Source: Algoriphagus aestuariicola
GTDB taxonomy: Bacteria > Bacteroidota > Bacteroidia > Cytophagales > Cyclobacteriaceae
Direction: 5' to 3'
Length of the DNA stretch: 64,000 bases
Assembly (NCBI RefSeq): GCF_017254835.1
Contig: NZ_JAFKCW010000002.1
Location: forward strand, 186,001 to 250,000
Positions 1-8,666 of the stretch are shown here, one piece after another. The notes under the pieces were generated by a model. It was not told where the DNA came from and made no database searches. It was given only the letters and a program-made list of their open reading frames with translations. Within the stretch, counting starts at the first letter, position 1. The number at the start of each line of letters is the position of its first letter. Position numbers and translations under genes: made by a program.

Positions 1-1
1 T

Positions 2-355
2 TCGGAGTGTCCGGGCCTGATGTTTTCCCGATCCTACTTGGAGAGCGTCTTTCTCAACCTCATGTCCAATGCCCTCAAGTACCGCCATCCCGAGCGTCCG
101 CCTGTACTTGAAATCAAATCTGGAATCGAAGCAGGAAAACCTTACCTGACTTTTTCCGACAACGGCTTGGGCATAGACCTGAAGAAGCATGGAGCCAAGG
201 TGTTTGGCATGAACAAGACCTTCCACAAGAATCCCGATGCCAAGGGTGTCGGACTATACATCGTCAAGACCCAGCTCGAATCCCTCGGTGCCAAGATCAG
301 TATCTCCAGCCAGGTGGACGAGGGCACTACCTTCCGCGTGGATTTTTCGGCCTAG
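2..355 (+). CDS. Sensor histidine kinase, C-terminal ATPase part (truncated by window edge)
   Basis: The reading frame is open from base 2, so the gene begins before the window; about 117 residues are visible. They form most of a GHKL ATPase domain: N-box (NLMSNALKY), G1 box (DNGLGIDL) and G2 box (GVGLYIVK), followed by the closing strand EGTTFRVDF. In this family the domain binds ATP and phosphorylates the conserved His of the dimerisation domain, which lies outside the window together with any sensor domain. The input signal therefore cannot be judged. No response regulator follows directly; the next gene is 218 bp downstream and unrelated, so this looks like the end of a transcription unit or an orphan kinase. 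Confidence 0.85.
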   Translation, partial: SECPGLMFSRSYLESVFLNLMSNALKYRHPERPPVLEIKSGIEAGKPYLTFSDNGLGIDLKKHGAKVFGMNKTFHKNPDAKGVGLYIVKTQLESLGAKISISSQVDEGTTFRVDFSA

Positions 356-481
356 GGCATACTCAGGAACGGCCCTTTCCTAAGGCAAAAGCCTAAGCTT
401 TTATAAACCAGGCATAGCTTAAAAGCGCTAAACGTTAAAAAAAGGTCTTTAAAAACCATTTATTTCAATAGATAATTTTTA

Positions 482-498
482 GGTAAAATATATTTACC
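482..498. promoter_or_regulatory. Perfect inverted repeat in AT-rich leader
   Basis: GGTAAA, five bases (ATATA), TTTACC. The palindrome lies 75 bp before the gene at 573, in a strongly AT-rich 217-bp gap. Its right half contains TATATTTA, one base off the Bacteroidota -7 element, so an operator over a promoter is possible. Function is inferred only. Confidence 0.3.
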
Positions 499-572
499 AA
501 ATATTTATATGAAGAGACTTTTTATTAAATTACTAGTAGTTATCTATTTTTCACTTTAAAACCTTTTTAATT

Positions 573-1055
573 ATGAGCACCAGAAACTTGGTTTCGGTGG
601 ATATCCCCGATGCGGATATCACCAAAGTAAAAGACGCCCTCAAGCTCGTGGTAGACACCCTGGGTCCCTATGTGATCGCCCTGACACCTGAGGATCGCCG
701 CACGATGCTGAAGATGGGTGACGGCACGGAGCCCTTTGTCGAGAAGACCATGGACTACGTCGCTTCCAATCCCCAATTTCTCCCCTCCGTTGTCAGCGCG
801 GTGGAGATGGGCAAGGACTGGAAGGTCATCAGCCAGCTCACTCCTATTCTGCGCACGGTAGAGCAGCTGCAGAGCAATCTCAACGACACCATCATGGAAT
901 CCGGCTCAGAGCTCTATGCCGACTGCCTGGGCTACTACGGCGGGGTGCAGTTTGGGGTGAAGATGAATATCCCCGATGCCAAGCCCATAGACGAAGACCT
1001 GGGCAGGCGCTTCAAAGGCCAAGGCCGCAGAAAGAAGCCGAACGGGGGAAATTAA
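573..1055 (+). CDS. Hypothetical protein, 160 aa, cytoplasmic
   Basis: I do not recognise a named family. The protein has no signal peptide or membrane segment. It looks helical, with alternating hydrophobic and charged residues (for example VKDALKLVVDTLGPYV), and has a strongly basic Gly/Arg/Lys tail in the last 17 residues. Codon use and GC match the surrounding core genes rather than the AT-rich island that follows, and it is closed by a good intrinsic terminator, so I take it as a real monocistronic gene. The ATG at 573 follows a long AT-rich leader with an inverted repeat. The basic tail could contact nucleic acid, but that is a guess. Confidence 0.7.
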   Translation: MSTRNLVSVDIPDADITKVKDALKLVVDTLGPYVIALTPEDRRTMLKMGDGTEPFVEKTMDYVASNPQFLPSVVSAVEMGKDWKVISQLTPILRTVEQLQSNLNDTIMESGSELYADCLGYYGGVQFGVKMNIPDAKPIDEDLGRRFKGQGRRKKPNGGN

Positions 1056-1086
1056 TGCCTGAAAATAAACTTAACACAACCACTAG

Positions 1087-1115
1087 GGGCCGATTGCTTG
1101 CAGTCGGCCCTTTTT
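1087..1115 (+). terminator. Intrinsic terminator after the 160-aa hypothetical gene
   Basis: Stem GGGCCGA / TCGGCCC with a ten-base loop, followed directly by TTTTT. It is 32 bp after the stop codon at 1055. Confidence 0.85.
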
Positions 1116-1143
1116 CGTCTCCCGTCCAAAGGCAGCCCAACTA

Positions 1144-1620
1144 GGCTCCGAAGCTACTCCTGTTCCCAAAAAAGGTACAGCTGTCTCCAAAAAGGCTCAA
1201 ACTGTCTCCAAAAAAGGTACAGCTGTTACCAAAAAGGCTCAAGCTGTCTCTAAAAAAGGTACAGCTGTTACCAAAAAGGCTCAAGCTGTCTCTAAAAAAG
1301 GTACAGCTGTCTCCAAAAAGGCTCGACCTGTCACCAAAAAAGGTACAGGTGTACCAAAAAAGGCTCAAACTGTCTCTAAAAAAGGTACACCTGTCTCCAA
1401 AAAGGCTCGACGGGTACCCAAAAAAGGTACAGCACTACCATCGGAAGGTACAGCGGTATGCAAAAAAGGTACTCCGGTACCTTCGGAAGGTACAGCGGTA
1501 GGCAAAAAAGGTACTCGGGTACCTTCGGAAGGTATATCTGACCCAGGCACCATTACCACCTTAGCCTCCAAAAAATCTACTTCTCCCGAAAAATCATCGG
1601 TTCGTTTTCGGTTGAAATGA
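1144..1620 (+). pseudogene. Open frame encoding Lys-rich heptapeptide repeats, no start codon
   Basis: One plus-strand frame is open from the stop at 1084-1086 to TGA at 1618-1620 and reads through the whole 21-bp array as heptapeptides of the form KKGTAVS / KKAQAVS, later KKGTPVP / SEGTAVG. I find no ATG or GTG in this frame, and the only TTG is the second last sense codon. The natural reading is a decayed gene that lost its 5' end, or a tail once fused to the next frame. The TGA overlaps the ATG at 1617 as ATGA. Similar Lys/Ala/Pro-rich repeats are typical of basic, disordered protein tails. Non-AUG initiation cannot be excluded from sequence. Confidence 0.35.
1168..1545. repeat. Tandem array: 18 units of 21 bp
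   Basis: Eighteen consecutive 21-bp units start at 1168, 1189, 1210 and so on without a single indel. The first half alternates two unit types (one with AAAAAAGGTACAGCTGT, one with AAAAAGGCTCAAGCTGT), so the higher-order period is 42 bp. The last third carries AGGTAC and CCTTCGGAAGG, which are palindromic, so the array is also open on the minus strand. There are no unique spacers, so this is not a CRISPR array. Confidence 0.9.
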
Positions 1621-1832
1621 TATCTTTAGGGAAAGATTATCAACCCAACAGACTGCAAGCGTACCCGCCCATGGCCAATAGTATCCTGACCGCCGCCAAA
1701 AAGGCAAAAAACGACAAGTTTTACACACAGTCCGAAATCAGCCGCACCGACGCTAAGATTGATCGCTTGGCCTATGAATTATATGGCTTGACGGAGGATG
1801 AAATTAAGATTGTGGAAGGGGGTGAAGTATGA
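1617..1832 (+). pseudogene. C-terminal remnant of a restriction-modification type protein
   Basis: This 71-residue frame ends with IDRLAYELYGLTEDEIKIVEG, written here as two parts: IDRLAYELYGL then TEDEIKIVEG. That C-terminus is familiar to me from type IIG/Eco57I-like methylase-nucleases and related N6-adenine DNA methylases, where the frame would normally be preceded by hundreds of residues of methyltransferase and target-recognition domain. None of that is present, so I call it a remnant. The preceding half (AKKAKNDKFYTQSEISRTDAK) is lysine-rich, split here as AKKAKNDKFYTQ and SEISRTDAK. It overlaps the repeat frame upstream (ATGA at 1617) and the next gene downstream (ATG at 1829, stop at 1830-1832). 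A small functional protein that reuses this motif is the alternative. Confidence 0.45.
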
Positions 1833-2362
1833 ATATTTTTGAATTAATTTTTGAACAATATTGGGATCAGTTATTAATATTGATCGGATTAGCATTTATT
1901 GCAATAAAATATATTCTAGAAAACAAAAGAAGAAAAAATGAAATAATTGAAGAGATTTTTAGAGCAGGAAAAATAAAAGCTATAAATGAATTTTTAGAGC
2001 AATATGCAGATCAAAGTGCATTTTGGTTGGAGATACCTTATTATGACATAATTGAGGGAAAGTTTAGAGGGAAGGAGGTAGATGAAATTGTTAGACCAGG
2101 TTTAAATAAGCTTGAAAAGTCATTTTATAGATTGTCTATATATTTAAACGATAGTGAATACAATGATTATATTACATTAGTGGAGAACATTAGAAAAATT
2201 AACAGAAGACTATCTGAGTCATATAGAAATTTTAATTTTTTTAATAAAAAAGATATTTCACAAACAAATGAATTTTATTATGTTCAAAGTGATATGCTAA
2301 AAGAAAATGAATTAATTTTGAGAGAAATTGTTAGATGTTTTCGAACAAATTTTAAAAAATAA
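1829..2362 (+). CDS. AT-rich membrane-anchored hypothetical protein, 177 aa
   Basis: Unrecognised. Residues about 13-30 form one transmembrane segment (LLILIGLAFIAIKYIL), followed by a basic stretch (ENKRRKNE), which predicts a short outside N-terminus and a cytoplasmic helical domain of about 145 residues rich in Glu, Lys, Asn and Tyr. Base composition drops sharply here (codons such as AAT, ATT, TTA dominate), unlike the roughly half-GC genes nearby, which points to recent transfer. The start overlaps the stop of the R-M remnant by four bases, so the two were probably translated together. Association with a defence or toxin function is only inferred from the location. Confidence 0.6.
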   Translation: MNIFELIFEQYWDQLLILIGLAFIAIKYILENKRRKNEIIEEIFRAGKIKAINEFLEQYADQSAFWLEIPYYDIIEGKFRGKEVDEIVRPGLNKLEKSFYRLSIYLNDSEYNDYITLVENIRKINRRLSESYRNFNFFNKKDISQTNEFYYVQSDMLKENELILREIVRCFRTNFKK

Positions 2363-2422
2363 CTATCGTAATTAAAAATTATAAGTGGTTAAAATCATGT
2401 TTCTGTATTTAATTTTAAATAT

Positions 2423-2902
2423 ATGAATATTCAAAATAAATTAGAAAATTTACTAGACTTAAGTTTTGATAATATTCCTAATTCCTCTTTTTTCCCATGT
2501 TCTGCTTCTGAAAACAGCACAGGTAACGCAGTAATTAAATTTGAAAAGGAAGTTATGCCAAAGATTTTCAATTTGTTTGATAAAATTGAGATAAATACTT
2601 TTCTAGATACAGAAAAAAAAAACATCATTTTAACTTCAACCAATTTTGAGTTTATTTCATTGAACTTTCTTGAATTATTAGTCGAAAAATTATATAATTT
2701 TTATGGGAATGATTCTATAGGTTCAAGTAAAATTTCACAATTCGATTTTCAACAAATACGTTCTGGTTATTGGTCTGGAAGGCTATGGACTGATCATGAA
2801 AAATATGAAATACCAATTTTGCTGGCATATGATAAGGAGGAAGGTCTTTCATTAACAATCTTTTATCAAAAAAATGAATTCCCCCCTCGAAGTGTAGAAT
2901 AA
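2423..2902 (+). CDS. AT-rich soluble hypothetical protein, 159 aa
   Basis: Unrecognised. No signal peptide or membrane segment. The sequence alternates hydrophobic strands and loops with several aromatic residues (IRSGYWSGRLWTDHEKYE) and could be a small alpha/beta protein. It follows the membrane protein by 60 bp on the same strand and shares its low GC, so the two probably arrived together. Size, composition and pairing resemble immunity or cargo genes of mobile islands, but no motif proves this. ATG at 2423 is the first in the frame. Confidence 0.55.
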   Translation: MNIQNKLENLLDLSFDNIPNSSFFPCSASENSTGNAVIKFEKEVMPKIFNLFDKIEINTFLDTEKKNIILTSTNFEFISLNFLELLVEKLYNFYGNDSIGSSKISQFDFQQIRSGYWSGRLWTDHEKYEIPILLAYDKEEGLSLTIFYQKNEFPPRSVE

Positions 2903-3196
2903 GCCTTTGACTGGGTGGAGTTTATCCCCCCTCAGCGTATTGCATTGTCTTTCATCTTTGACTCTGGGTATAATTTGTAATTACACATTAATATCTTTTG
3001 AATTTTGTGACTCCCTTTCCTACAAGTTCAAGCCCTCACGGGGTTATCTCCTATCATCTTAACCTCCATTTCCCCCAGTTCCAGTTCGACGACGTCCACT
3101 GACCGAGGGCTATTGGGATGTTCGCCCCTTTCAGGATCTTACCCCATCCCCGGATACAGGCTATTCCCGGACCCCAAACCGTGGCGAACCATGGCG
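2903..3196. other. Non-coding gap at the right edge of the accessory patch
   Basis: This 294-bp stretch holds no convincing gene. Composition returns to that of the core. A short segment near 3020-3042 (GTTCAAGCC followed by CTCACGGGG) looks like a tRNA T-loop but has no matching T-stem or other tRNA arms, so at most it is a decayed tRNA end. Convergent transcription meets here from 2902 (plus) and 3197 (minus); I see no strong hairpin with a T-run. Confidence 0.5.
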
Positions 3197-4651
3197 CTAA
3201 AGACTTTGCTGGGATGGATCGAAGACTGCCTGGACTACTGTGCCGAAGCCCAACTTCGATTCGATTCCGAGGTCTCCCCCGTGAGCCTTTAGGATGTCGT
3301 GGGTGATACTCAGCCCCAGGCCGGTACCTTCGGTTCCCTTTTTGGTGGTGAAAAAAGGCTGCATGATCTTGTCGCGGATCTCATCGGGTATCCCGACTCC
3401 GTTGTCTTCAAAAGCCATAGCTACCTTGCCGTGCTTACTGCTGGTAGCTACCCTCAATACCGGGGCGTAACTGCCATTTGGTTCCTTTGCCTCATGTCCA
3501 AAATCTGGACTAGTAGGGTTTGTATCTTGTGACTTCTGCAGCCTTTCGCGCATCGCGTCAAAGGCATTGTTGCAAAGGTTAATAATCACCCGTGAAATGT
3601 CCTCCCTGACCAAACGCATCTCCACGGCCGAATCGGCCAAATCTAGGACGATCTCCACTTGTATCGGATTTTTCCCCGCCCGCATACCGTGATAGCTCAG
3701 GTTCACGAACTCCTTGACAAGGGCATTGAGGTCAGTGGACTCCTTCTTGCCGGAAGCTCCACGGGAGTGATGCAGCATGGAGGTGACGATGCCATTGGCC
3801 CGCGCGCCGTGTTCGTGTATTTTCTCCAGGTTGGAATGGATATCGTCCAGGATTTCATCGACTAGTTTTTCATCCCTCGTCTCAGTTTTTTTGGCCCGCT
3901 CTTCCCTTATTTCCCCGATCATCTCTAGGCTCACTTCCGAGAAGTTGTTGACAAAATTCAGGGGATTCTTGATCTCGTGTGCGATGCCCGCCGTCAGCTG
4001 GCCGAGGGAGGCGAGTTTTTCCTGCTGGATGAGTTGGGCTTGGGCAGCCTTGAGATCTTGTTTTTCTTTGGCGGTTTCGTCTTCTGCCTTTTTGATAGTG
4101 AAAAAAGCATAGGCCCCTATTGCCATACTGAGGACCGGCAAGCCGACCACCGTGTTCCACTTCTGTGCATTCAACAAGCCTTCAGGAAGCGAAAACGACA
4201 ATGACTGATAGTGCTCAGCAATGACAAACACGGCAGCGTAGCAAAGTGCCGAAACCGAAACGAAAAAAATGATATAGTTTCTTTCCTTAGGGGAAAAAAT
4301 AAAAAACTGAAGGAACATAATCAGCGGTATAAATGTGAAGTTGAAGCTTCCTATGGTGAAAATGACTGAGTAAATAGTGACAAAAAAAATTGCCGCACTA
4401 CTAAATAATGCTCCGGCAAAAACCCTTTTCCCTTTTAAATTGGCTAATAAGACCAGAGCTATCAGTACAAAATGCAAAGATTGTATAAAAGCGACCAAGG
4501 GCTGGTTGTAATAAATGGAAAGAACCAAGTTTTGGATGATAAAAAAGCAAATGATCAGAGAAAGCGAATTTGTAAACCGTACATGTTTGATGCTTGTTAT
4601 ATCGCTATGGTTATTGGCTCCGATATCTGTAAGATGCCTAAGACTGATCAT
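3197..4651 (-). CDS. Membrane-bound sensor histidine kinase
   Basis: 484 residues. The first 185 hold about six hydrophobic segments (around 30-48, 52-70, 77-100, 104-120, 125-145 and 165-184), with no recognisable periplasmic ligand domain, so it probably senses a membrane or internal signal. A short coiled coil leads to the HisKA box with phospho-acceptor His225 in [10 protein letters not shown]. The ATPase domain has N-box residues Asn361-Asn362 ([10 protein letters not shown]), G1 (EDNGVGIP), an F-box-like FFTTK and G2 (GTGLGLSI). Between N and G1 lies a polar insertion of about 35 residues. No response regulator is adjacent, so its partner is unknown. ATG at 4649-4651 is the first start in frame; the gap upstream is 270 bp. 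Confidence 0.92.
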   Translation of the reverse strand: MISLRHLTDIGANNHSDITSIKHVRFTNSLSLIICFFIIQNLVLSIYYNQPLVAFIQSLHFVLIALVLLANLKGKRVFAGALFSSAAIFFVTIYSVIFTIGSFNFTFIPLIMFLQFFIFSPKERNYIIFFVSVSALCYAAVFVIAEHYQSLSFSLPEGLLNAQKWNTVVGLPVLSMAIGAYAFFTIKKAEDETAKEKQDLKAAQAQLIQQEKLASLGQLTAGIAHEIKNPLNFVNNFSEVSLEMIGEIREERAKKTETRDEKLVDEILDDIHSNLEKIHEHGARANGIVTSMLHHSRGASGKKESTDLNALVKEFVNLSYHGMRAGKNPIQVEIVLDLADSAVEMRLVREDISRVIINLCNNAFDAMRERLQKSQDTNPTSPDFGHEAKEPNGSYAPVLRVATSSKHGKVAMAFEDNGVGIPDEIRDKIMQPFFTTKKGTEGTGLGLSITHDILKAHGGDLGIESKLGFGTVVQAVFDPSQQSL

Positions 4652-4848
4652 GGTTATTCCATTTTATGGTTGTACCATGAATTTAAGCGAAATCGTGCCT
4701 TGATTCAAAAAGATGTTTTCAGAGAATCCTCTCACCGAGCTGCCCTAACAAGAACAGTGACTTGCCACAAAAAACTGAGACCCCATCCGCTTTTCGGAAT
4801 TTGCAATTCCTTTTCAGGTTCAAGACCTTGTGGACTTGGTTTACTCCC

Positions 4849-4864
4849 TCACATAAACATGTGA
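4849..4864. promoter_or_regulatory. TCACAT/ATGTGA inverted repeat before the propeller kinase
   Basis: TCACAT, AAAC, ATGTGA, 58 bp before the kinase start at 4922. The same half-site recurs at 7917-7922, in a longer palindrome at 8648-8666, and at 8712-8724, all in non-coding DNA around the same two-component pair. A binding site for the cognate regulator is a reasonable inference. Confidence 0.4.
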
Positions 4865-4921
4865 TTTAATTTCGCCCAAAATTCAAATTCTTGGCTAAAG
4901 GGTTAATTTTAGGGACTTTCC

Positions 4922-7915
4922 ATGCAAAGAAAACTCCTCAGCCTCTTCCTTTTTCTCCAGGTCTTGTTTGCCTCCGCCGAGACTAAGCGCTTCTACGTTA
5001 CCCGATTTGGATCCGGTGAGGGCCTCGCCACCAATCAGGTCTTGACGATTGCCAAAGACCGACACAACTACCTTTGGATTGGGAGCTCGAATGGGCTGCA
5101 GCGTTTCGACGGAAGGAAATTCATGACCTACCAAATCCGCACCCCGGAGGCGCAACCCAGCAAGCCTATTTCTGAAATTCTTTTAGATCACCAAGGAATG
5201 ATGTGGCTTCGCGTTGGAGATGACTACGGCAGCTACATTCCCGAAAAACAGCTTTTTACCAACTACCCCTTCGAAAAGAAAGAGAACCGCTCCCAAGGGG
5301 AATCGTTTTGGAGCGACAGTAAAGGAAATCTCTTTGTCATCCTCAACAACAACAAACTGCTTTGGATCGACCAGAAGCAAGGAAAAATCACCGACCAAAA
5401 CCTTCCAATCAAAATCCCGGATGGATGGAGGCCCAGGGCAATCTTCGAAGACAACAAGGGGCACTATTGGGTAAGCTCCATCGAAGGAATAAGCGTATTC
5501 GATCCCAAAAACTCGGAGGTGTATACCAAAGACCACAACCCCCAAGGATTGGAGGTGCTCAACTACCCTAACTTAAGCTATGTCTTCAATGTCTATGAAG
5601 ACTCAAGGGGAATTTACTGGATCAACTATTGGGGGCCTGAAGAAAAACTTCTGTCCTATGATCCGGAAACGAAGGTCTGGAAAAACCACAAAAGCGAGCT
5701 TTCAGCTCCGACTACCAACTACCAAGAATCTTTTGGCAATCTGGAATTGCCCAATGGAGACCTTTGGCGCTATGGAATCCAAACCTTGGCTGACTATGAT
5801 CCCATCGCCAAAAGATTCAAACCATTGGTTCAAAGCGACATTCGATTTGACAAGATTTCGAAAATGATCTGGGACGAGGCTGGCGGACTCTGGCTCGCGA
5901 CCGACAACGGATTGTACTTTCTGCATTTTGACACGCCAGATGTCTTTTTTTTGGAAGAAGATTCTGCTGAAGGAAACTACGAGTATCAGGCAGTCGAAGA
6001 GGTGATCTACAAAGGCGACACAAGTCTTTGGCTGGGCAGTTGGGGCAAAGGTCTGAACATCATCAAACTCGCCACGGGCAGACAGGATTCACGATGGACC
6101 TATAAAGGCGCACCCAATGCATTCGAAAGTCTCCAAGTTTGGGATATCCATCATGACAAAAAGCGCAATTGGGTTTGGGTGGCACTGCAACATGGTTTGC
6201 TTCAGGTAATCGACTTGGAGTCAAAAGCAGTTCGTTTTACCTACCCTGAAGCAATTGGAGGCTCGACAATTCGGACGATTGCCCAAGACAAGGAGGGAAA
6301 TGTATGGTTTGGAACCCAAAATGGAACTATCGTACGCTATGAAGGAGAGGAAATTTCTGAGCGCGGATTTCATAAAATCAGGAAATTCTCCGGTCGCATC
6401 CCCAAGATTCTTGTGAGTAAAGACCAAAAACTCTGGGTTTCCACCAACAATGAAGGTGTTTACGTACTTGACCTCGAGCGAGGAGAAATCCTGAAAAATC
6501 TAAATGACTCCATTTTGTCTTCCAACGAAATCCAGAGTATCCATCAAGTCAATGACAGCATTTTTGTGTTTGGCCATCAGCTGCTCAACAAGTACAACTC
6601 CAAATCCGGAAAAAATGAGATCTTTTCGTTTTCAGATGGCCTTGTAAGTAACAGGATTCTGCATATCCAATCTGAACCCAATGGGCTTATTTGGATCTAT
6701 ACGCCAGACGGGCTGAGCCGCTTTGATATCAGCAACAACACCTTCTACTCTTTTGGAAGGAATCACTTTTTCTCAAAAATTCCCAGTGATGGCCATAGCG
6801 GGACGCTCCTGTCCACTGGGGAGCTGGCATTCGTCAGCAGCAACTCCTTTATGGTTTTTGACCCACGGCAATTTGAGCGGAACCTCACTCCTGCTCAGCC
6901 GGCAATTACCAGCATTGAACTGTTTGGGACTTATATTGGAGACGGCTCGGTAGCAGCTACCAGAACGGACTTCCTTTCCCACGAAAACAGCCTGAGATTT
7001 GATTTCAATATCCTCAATTTTAACCTCCAGGATCGATTTTCTTATTTCTATCGACTGGTGGGTGCTGATCCGGTATGGAGAGAGGCGAAGGGAAGCTTTG
7101 AAGCGGTTTACTCTTTGCTGCCCCCGGGAGATTATTCCTTTGAGGTGAAAAGTGCAAACGAGTCAGGCGAATCCTCCTCGCCCGCTGTTTATCGCTTTTC
7201 CATCAAGCCTAGCCTGATTCAGACTTGGTGGTTTAAGCTGGCCTTGGTGTTATTATTTTTGGCGATTGTTTATATCATCTACAGACTTCGACTAAATCGA
7301 ATCTTGGCCGTAGTCAAAATCAGGAATCAACTCGCCCGGGACCTGCACGACGACATGGGCTCCACACTCAGTACGATCAATATCCTGAGCTCGATGGCAA
7401 AGACCAAAATCGGTGTCGACCCAGCTAAATCAAGCGAATACATCTCCAAAATCTCTGAGAACAGCCAGAGGATGATGGATGCGATGGACGATATCGTGTG
7501 GAGTATCAAGCCTCAAAATGATACCATGGAAAGGCTGATCGCGAGAATGCGGGAATTTGCAACCGAGGTGCTGGAAAGCAAAGACATCCTCCTCAATATA
7601 GAGATCGGTGAAAGAGTCTTGGACATGAAGCTCGAAATGGATGCCCGCCGCGATCTCTTTTTGATCTTCAAGGAAGGCATCAACAATGCGGCGAAATATT
7701 CCAAGGCCACTCGCTTGTACGTGTCATTTACACTTGATAAAAACGTCTTTAACCTCAAGATCAAGGACTATGGGATCGGCTTCGACTCGGAAAGTCTTGA
7801 ACGGGGCAATGGTCTCGAAAACATGGAGAAAAGAGCCCGAAACCTCAAGGGAACATTGACCATACATTCGTCGCCAGGCGAAGGAACAACTTTGGATCTC
7901 AAGATTCCACATTAA
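4922..7915 (+). CDS. Periplasmic-propeller sensor histidine kinase (two-component regulator propeller/Y_Y_Y)
   Basis: 997 residues. A signal peptide (MQRKLLSLFLFLQVLFASA) is followed by about 650 residues of repeating blades with the typical LWIGSSNGLQRFD-type motif (also MWLRVGDD, HYWVSSIEGISVFD, VWFGTQNGTIVRYE, IWIYTPDGLSRFD), that is, two seven-bladed sensor propellers. A Y_Y_Y immunoglobulin-like domain follows (about 690-765), then one membrane helix (about 770-790), then a HisKA_3 domain with acceptor His809 in ARDLHDDMGSTLS and an ATPase domain ending GNGLENMEKRARNLKG. Unlike classical hybrid systems of the phylum it has no receiver or AraC domain; its output is the separate LuxR-type regulator 53 bp downstream. 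Ligands of this class are often polysaccharide pieces, but none can be assigned here. Confidence 0.93.
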   Translation: MQRKLLSLFLFLQVLFASAETKRFYVTRFGSGEGLATNQVLTIAKDRHNYLWIGSSNGLQRFDGRKFMTYQIRTPEAQPSKPISEILLDHQGMMWLRVGDDYGSYIPEKQLFTNYPFEKKENRSQGESFWSDSKGNLFVILNNNKLLWIDQKQGKITDQNLPIKIPDGWRPRAIFEDNKGHYWVSSIEGISVFDPKNSEVYTKDHNPQGLEVLNYPNLSYVFNVYEDSRGIYWINYWGPEEKLLSYDPETKVWKNHKSELSAPTTNYQESFGNLELPNGDLWRYGIQTLADYDPIAKRFKPLVQSDIRFDKISKMIWDEAGGLWLATDNGLYFLHFDTPDVFFLEEDSAEGNYEYQAVEEVIYKGDTSLWLGSWGKGLNIIKLATGRQDSRWTYKGAPNAFESLQVWDIHHDKKRNWVWVALQHGLLQVIDLESKAVRFTYPEAIGGSTIRTIAQDKEGNVWFGTQNGTIVRYEGEEISERGFHKIRKFSGRIPKILVSKDQKLWVSTNNEGVYVLDLERGEILKNLNDSILSSNEIQSIHQVNDSIFVFGHQLLNKYNSKSGKNEIFSFSDGLVSNRILHIQSEPNGLIWIYTPDGLSRFDISNNTFYSFGRNHFFSKIPSDGHSGTLLSTGELAFVSSNSFMVFDPRQFERNLTPAQPAITSIELFGTYIGDGSVAATRTDFLSHENSLRFDFNILNFNLQDRFSYFYRLVGADPVWREAKGSFEAVYSLLPPGDYSFEVKSANESGESSSPAVYRFSIKPSLIQTWWFKLALVLLFLAIVYIIYRLRLNRILAVVKIRNQLARDLHDDMGSTLSTINILSSMAKTKIGVDPAKSSEYISKISENSQRMMDAMDDIVWSIKPQNDTMERLIARMREFATEVLESKDILLNIEIGERVLDMKLEMDARRDLFLIFKEGINNAAKYSKATRLYVSFTLDKNVFNLKIKDYGIGFDSESLERGNGLENMEKRARNLKGTLTIHSSPGEGTTLDLKIPH

Positions 7916-7968
7916 TATGTGATTGAGAATATAATTTGATTGAGCTAGTTTTATTTTTTGAAAATGCC

Positions 7969-8601
7969 ATGATAAAGCTCCTGATCTACGAAGACAACCC
8001 GCAACTCCGTGAAGGCCTCACTATGCTCATCGACGGAAGTGAAGGCTTTACTGTCCAGGCAGCTTTTAGAAACTGTAGCAATGTCCTTCTTGAAGTCAAA
8101 ACGTATCAACCTGATGTGATCTTGATGGATATCGACATGCCAGATGTAAACGGGCTTGAAGGGCTCAGATTGATCAAAGCTGTCCAGCCCGAGGTAAGCG
8201 TGTTGATGTTGACTGTATTTGACGACCATCAGAATATCTTCCAGGCGCTGCTGAATGGGGCAAATGGTTACATTCTAAAGAAAACTCCACCCGCAAAACT
8301 TCTGGAATATATCCAAGAAGCATCTACTGGAGGTGCGCCGATGACCGCTTCAGTCGCAGCTCAGGTCTTGAAGATGTTTTCTCAAATGAATCTGCCTGCG
8401 GACAAAAATTACAACCTCTCCGATCGGGAAAAAGAAGTGCTCCAGCACTTGGTCAACGGCTATTCCTACAAGATGATCGCCTCGGAAATGTTCATCGCCA
8501 TGGATACCGTGCGAAGCCACATCAAGAAGATCTATGAGAAACTTCATGTCAACTCCAAGAGCGAGGCAGTGGCAAAAGCCTTTCGCGACAGACTGTTCTA
8601 G
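7969..8601 (+). CDS. NarL/LuxR-family response regulator
   Basis: 210 residues from the ATG at 7969 (MIKLLIYEDNPQLREG); an upstream in-frame TTG at 7936 would add 11 poorly fitting residues. The receiver domain has the acidic pair (YEDN), the phospho-acceptor Asp in LMDIDMPDVNG, the conserved Thr in MLTVFDD and the Lys in LKKTPP. A C-terminal helix-turn-helix of LuxR type follows (LSDREKEVLQHLVNGYS, then MDTVRSHIKKIYEKL). It directly follows the propeller kinase, whose HisKA_3 domain belongs to the class that pairs with NarL-type regulators. Palindromes with ATGTGA/TCACAT half-sites on both sides of the pair are candidate targets, giving possible autoregulation. Confidence 0.93.
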   Translation: MIKLLIYEDNPQLREGLTMLIDGSEGFTVQAAFRNCSNVLLEVKTYQPDVILMDIDMPDVNGLEGLRLIKAVQPEVSVLMLTVFDDHQNIFQALLNGANGYILKKTPPAKLLEYIQEASTGGAPMTASVAAQVLKMFSQMNLPADKNYNLSDREKEVLQHLVNGYSYKMIASEMFIAMDTVRSHIKKIYEKLHVNSKSEAVAKAFRDRLF

Positions 8602-8647
8602 CCAACACCTTCCACGGTTCGCTACACTTTTTTCGATTTTACAAATG

Positions 8648-8666
8648 ATGTGACATTGAGTCACAT
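8648..8666. promoter_or_regulatory. Perfect ATGTGAC/GTCACAT palindrome after the response regulator
   Basis: ATGTGAC, five bases (ATTGA), GTCACAT, located 46 bp after the regulator stop and 110 bp before the next small gene. There is no T-run after it, so it is more likely a protein-binding site than a terminator. A related shorter element lies at 8712-8724. Confidence 0.45.

Noticed and set aside
1168-1545. CRISPR array
   Set aside because: Units are contiguous with no unique spacers and no cas genes nearby.
1141-1571. Minus-strand open frames in the repeat array as genes
   Set aside because: They only arise because the 21-bp unit is a multiple of three and partly palindromic; their peptides are Phe-rich low-complexity repeats with no other support.
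3020-3060. tRNA gene
   Set aside because: A T-loop-like GTTCAAGCC is present, but the T-stem does not pair and no other arms or acceptor stem fit.
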